Of a stretch of DNA of 64,000 nucleotides, positions 8,618 through 16,798 are shown piece by piece (the first letter of the stretch is position 1; each line of letters begins with the position of its first letter). A program made the translations under genes and the position numbers. The notes under the pieces are model-generated. The model ran no database searches. It was not told where the DNA came from and worked only from the letters and a program-made list of their open reading frames with translations. The stretch is from Diacronema lutheri (lineage: Eukaryota; Haptophyta; Pavlovophyceae; Pavlovales; Pavlovaceae), in contig JAGTXO010000050.1 of the NCBI GenBank assembly GCA_019448385.1, positions 124,001 through 188,000 of the forward strand. Reading direction: 5' to 3'.

Positions 8618-9808
8618 ATGGGTGGCGTGCGCTGCGCCGTGCCGCAGGCGTGCGATTGCGGATCGGATCTCGCCAAGAACCTCACCGCGTGCGCGTGCGA
8701 CGCCATCGGCACGCCATTCGAGGGTGACGCGTCGAATGCGAGCACGACCGCATGCCTCGCGTGTGAGTGCACGCAGGACGTCGCAATCGGCGAGTCGACC
8801 CGCTCTTCGTCGGCGCCGTCGACGGCCAGGCTGCCGTGCCCGAATGGCGAGTGCAAGGTGGTCACAAACGCAGAGCACTGGTCGCGCGTTCCCCCAATCA
8901 AGCCGGAGATCCTTCCGTTCGTGCTCATTGGCATGTGCGTCGGTGCGTTGCTCTTCAAGCGCGCGATCGGCATCGCGCTGCTGCGCTCGTCGCGCCGAAG
9001 CTGGCGCTTGCGGCAAAGGCGCGCGCCCGAGGCGGCGCCATGTGCGGCGCCCTATGACGCCGAGGCGCTTGTTGGCACGCTGCACGTCATGCCGTTCGCC
9101 GAGCGCGCAGCGCGCAAGGCGCGAGACGACGGCTGCGAGGATCAGCCGCACCGCTCGTCCGCGCCGGACTGCGCCATCTGCCTTGGCGTCTTCGTGGCGG
9201 AGACGCGCATTGCAGAGCTGCACTGCGGCCACATCTTCTGTTCGGCGTGCATCTCGTCGTGGGTGCGCAGCCAGGCCGAGCGCCCACTCTGCCCGCTGTG
9301 CAAACTTGAGATCTTCGCCTTGCCGGATGCGTCGACCTCCATCATCGACGCCAGAAGTGACACGCGCGCGGCCGCTCCGGCGCAGGGCATGCTCGCGGAG
9401 GACGCCGAGCTCGGCCACGCGGCTCCTCCGCCCGCGCATGCGCGCGACGCCGCGCCGCATGCCCGTCTCCTAGGCGTGCCCGCGGCCGTGGCGCATGCAG
9501 GCGCTGGCGGGTCTGTGCAGCACGTGGTTCCTGGCGATGCGCCCGTGGCGCGCGGAGGTGCCAGTGCGGTGGATGACGACGCATCCAGGTTTGCATTGCC
9601 ACCAGCCGAAGCGGCAACGAGCTCGGCCAAGGACGGCCGAGCGGACGGACGGGGCTCGGCACCCGCTGCGCCAAGCACGGCCGCGTGTGCGCCAGCCGAC
9701 GCGCCCGGCTCGCACGCGTGCTGTGGCGGCGCGGCAGAGCGCGCAGAGCCGGCTGTCGTGGCCCCCCACCCCCGCCGTGTCGGGTCCAGCAGCGACATCC
9801 CGTCCTGA
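8618..9808 (+). CDS. RING-finger membrane protein, probable E3 ubiquitin ligase
   Basis: A 396-aa protein if started at 8618 (MGGVRCAVPQACDCGSD). It has a Cys-rich lumenal segment, one membrane span (EILPFVLIGMCVGALLF, about residues 98-120) and a C3HC4 RING: CAIC, then LHCGHIFCSACISSW, then CPLC (about 180-225). The C-terminal ~170 residues are low-complexity and rich in Ala, Gly and Pro. RING proteins of this layout recruit E2 enzymes at endomembranes. No signal peptide is visible, so an upstream exon could exist; the coding frame is open a little further 5'. A C run (9846-9861) lies in the convergent gap after the stop. Confidence 0.75.
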   Translation: MGGVRCAVPQACDCGSDLAKNLTACACDAIGTPFEGDASNASTTACLACECTQDVAIGESTRSSSAPSTARLPCPNGECKVVTNAEHWSRVPPIKPEILPFVLIGMCVGALLFKRAIGIALLRSSRRSWRLRQRRAPEAAPCAAPYDAEALVGTLHVMPFAERAARKARDDGCEDQPHRSSAPDCAICLGVFVAETRIAELHCGHIFCSACISSWVRSQAERPLCPLCKLEIFALPDASTSIIDARSDTRAAAPAQGMLAEDAELGHAAPPPAHARDAAPHARLLGVPAAVAHAGAGGSVQHVVPGDAPVARGGASAVDDDASRFALPPAEAATSSAKDGRADGRGSAPAAPSTAACAPADAPGSHACCGGAAERAEPAVVAPHPRRVGSSSDIPS

Positions 9809-9884
9809 GATCTGAGGAAGCAGCGCTGTTCCACACACCTCTCTACCCCCCCCCCCCCCCCTCCCCCGGATCCCCCATGACGTG

Positions 9885-11279
9885 CTACTTGCGGAAGTAG
9901 CTCGCCATGACGTGCATCATGTGATTGACGAGCTGATCGTCTGGGCCTGGCGAGCACATGTGCGGGTCCATCGAATTCATCACCTGGGCAAAGCGGCGCA
10001 GCCATGGCCGGGCAGGCGTTTTGAGTCCGGGTGTTTGCAGCAAGCGAGGGGATGATGAAGTGCAGGCACTCAAGGAGGAGAGGCGACGCGATGGATGGGA
10101 CGCGTGGCGCCGCGCGGGCAGCGGGCAACAGCGGGCAGCGGAGCGATGTGCGCCGCGCGTGCGCGTTACCGTTCCGCCGGGTGCCCACTGCGCCTTGTAC
10201 CCGTTGTACGGAAGTGTCATTGTGCAAAAGTCGATGGAGAGTACGCCGGCCCTGCGCGTACAGTCGAGCTTGCGCACCGAGTTGTCCGCGCACTGCGCGA
10301 ACAGCTTGGGGTCCGTCGCGCGGCAGCGCGCGCACGCGTGGCTCACTCCAACGATCGGCCCGTTGTACCCTCGCCGGGCCGTCATCTCGCGATAACTGCC
10401 GCTGCCGTAGCCGTAGTTGGTGAAAATGACATCGAACTCGTCAATGTCAAGGAGCGGCGTCGACTTGGCCAGCTCGGACGTGTAGTTGTAACTGCCGTCG
10501 CGGTAGTTGTATTGCACCAGGAGGGGTCCGACCTGCGCGAGCCACACCTCGGCAAAGTGCGATTCCTTGCGCGGGTACGCGAAATGACGCTCCCACTCGA
10601 CCCATTCGTTGAACTGACAAACGAAGGACTTGAAAGTGCCCTTGAAGAGCGAGTCGCCGTGCAGCAGCACGCGCAGCGGTCTGCCCGTGATGTTGTAGAG
10701 CATCGGCGGCGTCACGAAGCGCATCGCACACTTGCCTTGTCGCACAATCTCGGGCAGCCACTCGCGGTCGTGGTTGAAGCTCGGGCAGCGGTACCAGTTG
10801 CGCTTGCTTGCGCACGCGCCCTTCATCCCGACCGTCTCCTTGCCGTAATTTGCGAAGGCGCTCGGGCCGAGGTAATGCGCGGCCTGGCGCTTGCTCACCC
10901 ACTCGCCCTTGGGGTACATGGCGAGTGCCTGCCACGTGCACAGGCCCGTCTTGCGGTCCTTGAGCGGCGAGGCCGAGACGGGCAACGTCTTGCATTGGTC
11001 GTCGGGCAGCCGCTCGTGCACCATCTTGCCGCCAAGGTCAGAGAGCGACGATTGCGCCGTGCCCTTGGTGCCCGTCTTTGCGAGGCATGCGAGGTGCTCG
11101 AGCCGGAGGTTCTCAAACTCCTCCTTCTCGATCTGGCGCTTTGACCAGCACACGTCTGCGCCGAGCCGCTCGGGGCTCTTGCTCTCAAAGGCGCGAAGCA
11201 CCTTCCAGCCCACCGCCCGCCCGGCGCCGCCCAGCAGCAGCAGCAGCTTGAGCGAAAAGCGCAGGCGGCGCCGCGCCAT
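9885..11279 (-). CDS. PC-esterase/TBL-like SGNH acyltransferase
   Basis: A 402-aa type II membrane protein. The start at 11279 gives MARRRLRFSLKLLLLLGGAG, a signal anchor. Residues around 200 carry the nucleophile motif LLHGDSLFKG (GDS) expected in PC-esterase/trichome-birefringence-like proteins, which acetylate polysaccharides or glycoproteins in the Golgi. The matching C-terminal catalytic block DPHMCSPGPDDQLVNHM (compare D-x-x-H-W-C-x-P-G-x-x-D in plants) lies in exon 2. Exon 1 is 11279-10170 and exon 2 is 9983-9885. The intron 10169-9984 (GTAACG...CCCAG) is 186 bp, phase 0 and free of in-frame stops, so a read-through product would add 62 residues. The D-x-H spacing is one residue shorter than the plant motif. 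Divergent from the METTL6-like gene with 45 bp between starts. Confidence 0.72.
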   Translation of the reverse strand: MARRRLRFSLKLLLLLGGAGRAVGWKVLRAFESKSPERLGADVCWSKRQIEKEEFENLRLEHLACLAKTGTKGTAQSSLSDLGGKMVHERLPDDQCKTLPVSASPLKDRKTGLCTWQALAMYPKGEWVSKRQAAHYLGPSAFANYGKETVGMKGACASKRNWYRCPSFNHDREWLPEIVRQGKCAMRFVTPPMLYNITGRPLRVLLHGDSLFKGTFKSFVCQFNEWVEWERHFAYPRKESHFAEVWLAQVGPLLVQYNYRDGSYNYTSELAKSTPLLDIDEFDVIFTNYGYGSGSYREMTARRGYNGPIVGVSHACARCRATDPKLFAQCADNSVRKLDCTRRAGVLSIDFCTMTLPYNGYKAQWAPGGTVTRTRGAHRSAARCCPLPARRHASHPSRRLSSLSACTSSSPRLLQTPGLKTPARPWLRRFAQVMNSMDPHMCSPGPDDQLVNHMMHVMASYFRK

Positions 11280-11300
11280 AGGCGCCGAGCGCGGCCAAAA

Positions 11301-11313
11301 GAGCTGCAAGCTC
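11301..11313. promoter_or_regulatory. Short dyad in 45-bp divergent promoter
   Basis: GAGCT-GCA-AGCTC lies near the middle of the 45-bp gap between start codons at 11279 (minus) and 11325 (plus). Five-base arms alone could be chance. Confidence 0.3.
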
Positions 11314-11324
11314 CTCCTCGCACG

Positions 11325-12386
11325 ATGGAGGAGAGATCCGTCGACGTCGAAGAAGCGGCGCCCTTCGTGTACAAGCCGTACCCTTCGGCGGACGAGCTCG
11401 ATCTGGTGCCGGCTGAATGGGCGCAGCGCTACGTGGAAGACGCCGCCAAGCACTGGGACACCTTCTACGCACGCAACGCCCAAAACGCGTACAAGGCACG
11501 CCAACCCTCGCTCGCGTCGGGTGCACCCATGCGCTCCCGTCGGGCGCACCCACGCGCTCGCGTCGGGCGCACCCACGCGCTCGCGTCGGGCGCACCCACG
11601 CGCCCGCGTCGGGCGCACCCACGCCGGCGCATCGGCCGCTCGCGCTTTGCGCACGCCATGCGGCAGGATCGCCACTACCTCGGCCAAGAATTTGACGAGC
11701 TCGCCGCATCGACGACGCGGCGGACGATCCTCGAGCTCGGCTGCGGCGTGGGCAACACGGTCTTCCCGATGCTTGCGGCCAATCCAAACCTTTCGGCGTA
11801 CGCGGTCGACTTCTCACCGAGGGCGATCGAGATGGTGCGCGCGCACGCCTGCTTCGACCCGGCGCGCATCCGCGCGGCCGTGTGCGACATCACGTGCGGC
11901 GGCCTGCCCGTCGAGCTCGGCGAGGTGCGCGCGGACGTGGCAACGCTCGTCTTTGTGCTCGGCAGCATCAGCCCGCGCAAGATGAGCGCGGCGATCCGCA
12001 CCGCAGCGTCCGGACTCCGCCCGTCCGGCCGCCTCTTCTTTCGCGACCACGCCGTCGAGGACTTTGCGCAGCAGCGCTTCGACGGATCGAGCGAGCCCAA
12101 GCGGCTCGAGGCAAACCTGTACGTAAGGCGAGATAAGACACTCTCCTACTACTTTTCGCTCGAGCGTGCGCGCGAGCTGTTTGTAGCCGAGGGCTTCGTC
12201 GTCGAGCGCCTCGAGTTTCGGCACGCTCGCGTCGAGAACCGCAGGCGCGCGCTGCAAATGGATCGGCGTTTCGTCACCGGGATCTTCCGATGGGAGCCGT
12301 CGGCGGCGCACTGTCCGGACTGTGCGGCGGCAGATGGCCGCGCCGTGAGGCCGTCGCACGAGGCGCGCACGGGCATGCAAACTTAA
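11325..12386 (+). CDS. tRNA 3-methylcytidine methyltransferase (METTL2/6/8 family)
   Basis: A 296-aa SAM-dependent methyltransferase, expected to make m3C32 in tRNA-Ser or tRNA-Thr/Arg. The N-terminal block HWDTFYARNAQNAYK joins to DRHYLGQEFDEL, reproducing the family motif W-D-x-F-Y-x-x-N...F-x-K-D-R-x-x-x-x-x-E-F. SAM motif I is ILELGCGVGN (residues ~77-87); later blocks include AYAVDFSPRAIE, LVFVLGSISP, GRLFFRDHA and the C-terminal NRRRALQMDRRFVTGIF. Exons are 11325-11495 and 11667-12386. The intron 11496-11666 (171 bp) has a GC donor (AAG|GCACGC) and AG acceptor and holds a 23-bp tandem repeat. Length is close to METTL6 (about 280). The stop abuts a duplicated segment and a G-run. Confidence 0.85.
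   Translation: MEERSVDVEEAAPFVYKPYPSADELDLVPAEWAQRYVEDAAKHWDTFYARNAQNAYKARQPSLASGAPMRSRRAHPRARVGRTHALASGAPTRPRRAHPRRRIGRSRFAHAMRQDRHYLGQEFDELAASTTRRTILELGCGVGNTVFPMLAANPNLSAYAVDFSPRAIEMVRAHACFDPARIRAAVCDITCGGLPVELGEVRADVATLVFVLGSISPRKMSAAIRTAASGLRPSGRLFFRDHAVEDFAQQRFDGSSEPKRLEANLYVRRDKTLSYYFSLERARELFVAEGFVVERLEFRHARVENRRRALQMDRRFVTGIFRWEPSAAHCPDCAAADGRAVRPSHEARTGMQT
11511..11625. repeat. 23-bp tandem repeat, five units, inside the METTL6-like intron
   Basis: Five consecutive 23-bp units (11511, 11534, 11557, 11580, 11603) with core CGTCGGGCGCACCCACGC; units differ at one to three positions. It occupies most of the 171-bp GC-AG intron. Confidence 0.9.
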
Positions 12387-12567
12387 CCTTTTCCACTGGG
12401 GGGGGGGGGGGGGGGGGCGGGGGGGGGGGGGGGGGGGGGGGGGGGGGCTAGAGACGACATGTTTGGAGGTGGCGGTCACGCGCCGCCGAGCTGCAGCTGC
12501 GCGAGGTTTGTCGCGGCGCGCGCGTGCGTCGGGTCGGAGTCGAGCGTGGCTGGGAAGCAGCGCACTG
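12386..12567. repeat. Duplicated copy of the 2OG-oxygenase gene 3' end, interrupted by a G-run
   Basis: ACCTTTTCCA at 12386-12395 and the block 12454-12567 match 13191-13200 and 13207-13324. Over 12460-12567 versus 13217-13324 there are 5 mismatches in 108 bases. The copy would encode, on the minus strand, the last residues LDSDPTHARAATNLAQLQLG of the neighbouring gene. In this copy the shared TGGG is expanded to G20-C-G29. No functional ORF is supported upstream. Confidence 0.85.
12398..12447. repeat. G run interrupted once (G20-C-G29)
   Basis: Nearly pure G from 12398 to 12447 with a single C at 12418, immediately downstream of the METTL6-like stop codon. It lies inside the duplicated segment. 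Confidence 0.95.
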
Positions 12568-12762
12568 GTATATACGGTTTGCCCGTATCCGACGACGGCT
12601 CATTGAAAGCCGTCAGCAGCGCGCACTTGGGCCCAGGCGTGAGCCCGGCGGTGTGCGCGCTAGTCGGCGGGCCTGTGTCGCCCGCCGATCGGATGCCCCG
12701 TGGGTGCCCGTCGATACGCTCGAAGATCGAGTCGGCCTCGCGCTCTCGCCTGCGCGGCGTCG

Positions 12763-12764
<2 letters not shown>

Positions 12765-12796
<32 letters not shown>
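12765..12796. repeat. Homopolymer G run (32 bases)
   Basis: Pure G from 12765 to 12796 in the 12.4-13.2 kb non-coding gap. Apart from the duplication, this run and the repeat at 13060-13190, I see no gene or RNA in 12568-13232. Confidence 0.95.
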
Positions 12797-12797
<1 letters not shown>

Positions 12798-13059
12798 GGG
12801 GACAGCAGCTCAGGTCGGGTCGCGCGACAGCGTCCGCCAGCGCCGGCCGCGTGCGCACAAGCGCACGCCCCGGTACGCCCGGCCCAATGGCCTCCCGCGC
12901 AGCACACCGCTGCTGCCGGTGCGAGCGCCCGTCCGTGCGGCGCCTGAGCACGTCGAGCTCGCTTAGCGCCGCCCCTGATCGTCCGCGTGAGCGTGGGCGC
13001 GCGAGCCGAACTCTCCCTATTATATTCGATTATTACTCGATTCCCCCGCAGCTTCTGAC

Positions 13060-13190
13060 GTAAGCGCCGTTAGTATTATTATTTCGGCCTGATGTTGCGT
13101 GCGCCCTTTCGCTCGCTCCGTTTGTCCAGCCTCGGCCCCGTGCGCGCCCCTCCTGCTGACCCGCCTGTAAGCGTCGTTAGTATTATTATT
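13060..13190. mobile_element. Dispersed 100-bp element, copy 1, with flanking direct repeats
   Basis: Bases 13082-13181 are identical, in inverted orientation, to 52787-52886. The motif GTAAGCGYCGTTAGTATTAT (24 bases with its last TATT) occurs at 13060-13083 and 13167-13190, so the element is bracketed by a near-perfect direct repeat with 107-bp period. It encodes nothing recognisable. It may be a short non-autonomous transposon, a satellite fragment or an introner-like unit. Confidence 0.6.
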
Positions 13191-13324
13191 ACCTTTTCCA
13201 TGGGCAACGACATGATTGTTTGGAAATGGCGGTCACGCGCCGCCGAGCTGCAGCTGCGCGAGGTTCGTCGCGGCGCGCGCGTGCGTCGGGTCGGAGTCGA
13301 GCGCGGCTCGGAAGCAGCGCACTG
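13191..13324. repeat. Parent copy of the duplicated gene-end segment
   Basis: This stretch contains the stop codon and last ~30 codons of the 2OG-oxygenase/TPR gene plus about 40 bp of 3' flank. It is the intact counterpart of 12386-12567. Here the equivalent of the G-run is just TGGGCA (13201-13206). Confidence 0.85.
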
Positions 13325-14711
13325 CAGTAGCCGTTTCGCCCAGGTCATACGCGCTCACGCCAAAGTTGACGAGCAGCTCGGCGTTGGACGGGTCGAGGCG
13401 GAGGCCGTCGGCGTACGCGCGGAGCGCGTCGGCCGACCTGCCGAGCGCGGCGAGGATGAGCCCGCGGTTGTTGCGCGCGATCGGCGAGGCGGGATCGGCC
13501 TCGACGGCGGCGCTCGCCGCTTCGAGCGCGCGCGCGGTCAGACCGGCGGCGAGGCATGCCGTCGAGAGCATCGTGTGCGCGTGCGCGTCGGCGGGCGCGC
13601 GCACGACCGCGGCCTCGAGGTTGTCCAGCGCGGCGGCGAGCGCGGCGGCGCCGTCATAACTCGCGAGCTCGAGGAAGGCGTGGCCGAGGCCAACATGCGC
13701 CGCCTCCGATCTGTCGCCCGCGCCGCACGCGAGCGCGTCATGGAAGCCGCGCGCGGCGGCGGCGAGGGCGGCCCGCCTTTGTGCGCTGCCGCGCTGCTCG
13801 CGCAGCGCGCCGTCGAGGCGTGCCTGCGCACGGACGGTGCAGTGGCGCGCGTGGTCGGTGGTTCGCGAGTCGTACATGAAGACGACGAGCACGAAGCGCA
13901 GCCCCGAAGTGATCGGCGCGCCACCGTGCCGCACATTGCCCGGGTGGAGGAGCGCGTGGCCGCGTGCGAGGCGGATCGGCGCGGGCGAGCGCGGCCAATC
14001 TTTCGCCTCGATCAGCGTGCCGCCGCCATCGAATTCGGAGGGGCAGTTGAGCGCACAGGTGGCGGTGACGAGCGGTCCGTCGCGGTGGTACCCCAGCTCC
14101 GTCTGTCCCGCGCTCGCGTTGTACTTGACGACAAACGCCGCCTGCACGCGCAGCCGCGCCGGCGGCACGTCGCCGAGCGCGTCGGGGAAGGCGGCGACGA
14201 CCGCCGGGAAGAGCGCGGGAAGCACCGCGGCGTTGAAGAGCTCGCGGCCGCGCGGCAGCTGGCTGACCTCGACCGTCGTGCCCGCGCGTCGCGCGTACGT
14301 CGCCTCCGCCCCCGCCGCAGCCGCGGGCAGGTCCCACGCCGACGCTGCCACGTCCTGTGCATCCGCAAGGAACACCGCGCACTGCTCGGCGCTCAGCAAC
14401 GGGCGGGTAGAGACGCACGCGAGGTCAACGGCGGTGAATGGGCAGGGCGGTACGGCATCCACGCCGGCGTACGCCTCGGGTGACGCTGGGAAGCAGAAGC
14501 GCTCCCACTCGCCCGCGTACGCGACGAGCGGCGCGGACGGTCGGTAGCGCGCGTCGCTGCGCTCGCACGCGGCCGCGTGCAGCGCGTCGTTGGCGGCAAG
14601 GACGGCGGCATCGACTGTAACGGTAGCGCGCACGGGCGCGCGGCGGGCCGGCGCGCCCGTGCGCGCCGGACCGCCGGCCCACGCCGCCGCGGCGAGCACG
14701 CAGGCAAGCAT
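13233..14711 (-). CDS. Prolyl-4-hydroxylase-like 2OG-Fe(II) dioxygenase with C-terminal TPRs
   Basis: A 492-aa protein. The ATG at 14711 gives a signal peptide (MLACVLAAAAWAGGPA); the frame upstream of it has no ATG. The dioxygenase part (about 60-300) shows GYHRDGPLVT (HxD, iron), a DGGGTLIEA strand, GNVRHGGAPITSGLRFVLVV (distal His and the 2-oxoglutarate Arg). Four TPRs follow, for example ARNNRGLILAALGRSADALR and NFGVSAYDLGETATAVRCF. Secreted or ER-lumenal hydroxylation of proline-rich or surface proteins is the likely role; the substrate is unknown. Single exon. The last codons are duplicated 760 bp downstream. Divergent from the sulfotransferase-GT gene with 124 bp between starts. Confidence 0.85.
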   Translation of the reverse strand: MLACVLAAAAWAGGPARTGAPARRAPVRATVTVDAAVLAANDALHAAACERSDARYRPSAPLVAYAGEWERFCFPASPEAYAGVDAVPPCPFTAVDLACVSTRPLLSAEQCAVFLADAQDVAASAWDLPAAAAGAEATYARRAGTTVEVSQLPRGRELFNAAVLPALFPAVVAAFPDALGDVPPARLRVQAAFVVKYNASAGQTELGYHRDGPLVTATCALNCPSEFDGGGTLIEAKDWPRSPAPIRLARGHALLHPGNVRHGGAPITSGLRFVLVVFMYDSRTTDHARHCTVRAQARLDGALREQRGSAQRRAALAAAARGFHDALACGAGDRSEAAHVGLGHAFLELASYDGAAALAAALDNLEAAVVRAPADAHAHTMLSTACLAAGLTARALEAASAAVEADPASPIARNNRGLILAALGRSADALRAYADGLRLDPSNAELLVNFGVSAYDLGETATAVRCFRAALDSDPTHARAATNLAQLQLGGA

Positions 14712-14822
14712 CGGACCCTCCAAGGACCGTCGTGTGGGAAAATATTAAGTATGGTATGGGTATCGGAATAGTAAAGGGAATAAAGAAGGAAAGAAGTTCC
14801 TCGCCTCAACCGTCCTGGTCCG
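14712..14822. promoter_or_regulatory. Wide inverted repeat spanning a divergent promoter
   Basis: CGGACC (14712-14717) and GGTCCG (14817-14822) bracket the 124-bp gap between start codons at 14711 and 14836. AGGAC on the left and GTCCT on the right lie just inside. The interior is unusually AT-rich for this window (AATATTAAG near 14742). Confidence 0.35.
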
Positions 14823-14835
14823 TCAGGCTAGGGGA

Positions 14836-16650
14836 ATGCGCGAGCTGCTCGTCGCGGTCGCGAGCGCCACTCTCAACGCACCCAGCGGCCCGGCGAGCGC
14901 ACCGTCCACTACTACCTTCGTGCGCGTCGAGCTTGGGCGCGGCTTGCGCGTGTGGCGCGCGGCACATCCGCCTGCACCGGTAGGCGGCGCGCCCGTGAGC
15001 CTCGCGCTGATCCGCGTGCCAAACACGGGCGCCGCGAACGTTGAGCGCGCGTTCGCCGAGGCGGGCGTGCTGCTTGGCAAGGCGCGCGTCTCGCTGCACC
15101 ATCCGCCGCTCTACGAGCCTGCCATGCTCAGCGGCTGCCCGCTCTGGCTGCGCCCGCCCTCGCAGCACGTCCCGGGCTCCATCGCCGTCGTGCGCAACCC
15201 GTACGACCGGCTTGTACGTGAAGTGTGGGGCTCGCTTCTGGACAAGCCGGACGGGCCACTTGGCGCGCACGCGCTCGCGCGCAATGCGACGCTCGGCTGC
15301 GCTCGCTTCCGTGAGACCGCGCTTTACTTTTTGAGCGGCGCCACAAAGATCGCGCGTCTCGACCGCGAGAAGCTCGGCACGCGCGACGCCAACACGATGC
15401 TGCGGTGCCACACGCTGCCGCAATGGTGGTACGCGCAGCACGCAGAGTGGGTTGTGCCATTTGGCCCGTCCGCTGGCGCCGCCATCTCCGCGCTCGCCGA
15501 GCGGCACGGCGTGCGCATCGCCGCACTGGCCATCGACGAGGGGGAGCCGGCGCTGCCGCCCTTTTTGGCCGACGGCCGCTGCTTCGATCGGCAGATGCAC
15601 ATGAAGCTGCTGCGGTGGGACGCCTCCACGTTCGCGTTCTTTGGCCACGAGCGATGGCCGCGCACCTGGCGCCGCGCGCGCTCCGAGCCGCACGCCCTGT
15701 CGCGCACAACAATCGCGACGCGTCCTGAGGACGGCGAGCTCGAGCCCGCGGTGCCCGAAGAACGATGCGCGCGCTCCGAGCTGCGCGGCGAGCGCGTGCT
15801 GTGGTTGTTCTGGGCGCAGGGCTGGGCGTACGCGCCACCGCTCGTGCAGGCCGTCGCGCGCGCGTGGCGCGCGCACAACCCGCGCTGGGCCATTCACCAG
15901 CTTGACTTGACGTCGGCTGGCCGCTGGGTCGACCTGCGCGCCCTCTACTCGGAGCTGCCGCGCAACACGTCGGCAGCGTACAGCGACGTGCTCCGGACCG
16001 AGCTCATCTACACGCACGGCGGTGTCTGGGCTGACGCGACCGTCTATCCAACCCGACCGCTCGAGGACGCGGGCGTGCCTCTCGACTCCCCATTTTGGGC
16101 GTACCAGGTCGCGCCCGGCCGAATGACGATCATAAGCTCGTGGTTCCTTGTCAGCGCGTGCAACGGGCTGCTGCTCGAGCGGATCGTCAAGGAGATGCGC
16201 ACGACGCAGCCGTGGCTGCGCAAGCCCGTCCAATATTTTTGGTGGCATTACATGTTTGAGCGGCTGCTCGACGACGACCCGCTCTTTGCGCAAACGTGGT
16301 ACTCGAGCCGCGTGGCGATGGCGGGCCCGGCGCATTTGCTGCACCCGATCAACAAGAGGATGTGCATGCCCGCGGACAACAAGACGCGCACGCTGCTCCG
16401 CAACGTGCCGCTCCTCAAGCTGTCCAACCACGCGTGGATTGACAGACGGCAAGGCAGCACGCGCCGCTGCACCTCTGCGCGCGATGGCGCGCGAGAGGAC
16501 GAGCGGCGCGAGACGGTCCTCGACTACGTGCTCGACGACCACGCGCTTGCGTACACGTTCGCCGCGCGCAGGGTTGCAAAGCTGCACGAGTCGCCGCTGG
16601 GGCTTCCTGGGGGGTTGATCCTGCGGGCGGAAGTGCGCGACCGGATTTGA
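14836..16650 (+). CDS. Sulfotransferase-like domain fused to a GT32-type glycosyltransferase
   Basis: A 604-aa protein. Residues ~50-270 resemble P-loop sulfotransferases: ALIRVPNTGAANVERAF at the phosphosulfate loop position and GSIAVVRNPYDRLVREVWG at the 3'-phosphate-binding position. Residues ~320-540 resemble the GT32/capsule-synthesis family: VLWLFWAQGW, AYSDVLRTELIYTHGGVWAD and a downstream NHAW motif. The usual DxD is represented by WADATVY. Such enzymes act in the Golgi on sulfated glycans. No clear signal anchor is visible at the chosen start (14836), so targeting is unclear. Single exon. Fusion rests on an uninterrupted frame across both parts; neither activity is proven. The next gene (SGNH esterase) is on the same strand. 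Confidence 0.75.
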   Translation: MRELLVAVASATLNAPSGPASAPSTTTFVRVELGRGLRVWRAAHPPAPVGGAPVSLALIRVPNTGAANVERAFAEAGVLLGKARVSLHHPPLYEPAMLSGCPLWLRPPSQHVPGSIAVVRNPYDRLVREVWGSLLDKPDGPLGAHALARNATLGCARFRETALYFLSGATKIARLDREKLGTRDANTMLRCHTLPQWWYAQHAEWVVPFGPSAGAAISALAERHGVRIAALAIDEGEPALPPFLADGRCFDRQMHMKLLRWDASTFAFFGHERWPRTWRRARSEPHALSRTTIATRPEDGELEPAVPEERCARSELRGERVLWLFWAQGWAYAPPLVQAVARAWRAHNPRWAIHQLDLTSAGRWVDLRALYSELPRNTSAAYSDVLRTELIYTHGGVWADATVYPTRPLEDAGVPLDSPFWAYQVAPGRMTIISSWFLVSACNGLLLERIVKEMRTTQPWLRKPVQYFWWHYMFERLLDDDPLFAQTWYSSRVAMAGPAHLLHPINKRMCMPADNKTRTLLRNVPLLKLSNHAWIDRRQGSTRRCTSARDGAREDERRETVLDYVLDDHALAYTFAARRVAKLHESPLGLPGGLILRAEVRDRI

Positions 16651-16798
16651 CGCGTCAAGTCCAAGGCGAGGGCCACTGCCCAGCAGGAAGAGGGGGAGGA
16701 GGAGTCTTCCTTTGACACAAAGACGTGTTTGATCATGAGTAATAGTTTTCCAAGAAGTTTTATTTAGACCAAAACGTCTTGATGATCCTGGCCATACG

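Noticed and set aside
11511-11625. 23-bp direct repeats as a CRISPR array
   Set aside because: Units are contiguous without spacers and lie inside an intron.
12476-12907. Minus-strand 143-codon frame ending like the 2OG-oxygenase as a second TPR gene
   Set aside because: Only the last ~30 codons match; upstream is poly-proline from a G-run and unrelated sequence. It is a duplicated fragment.
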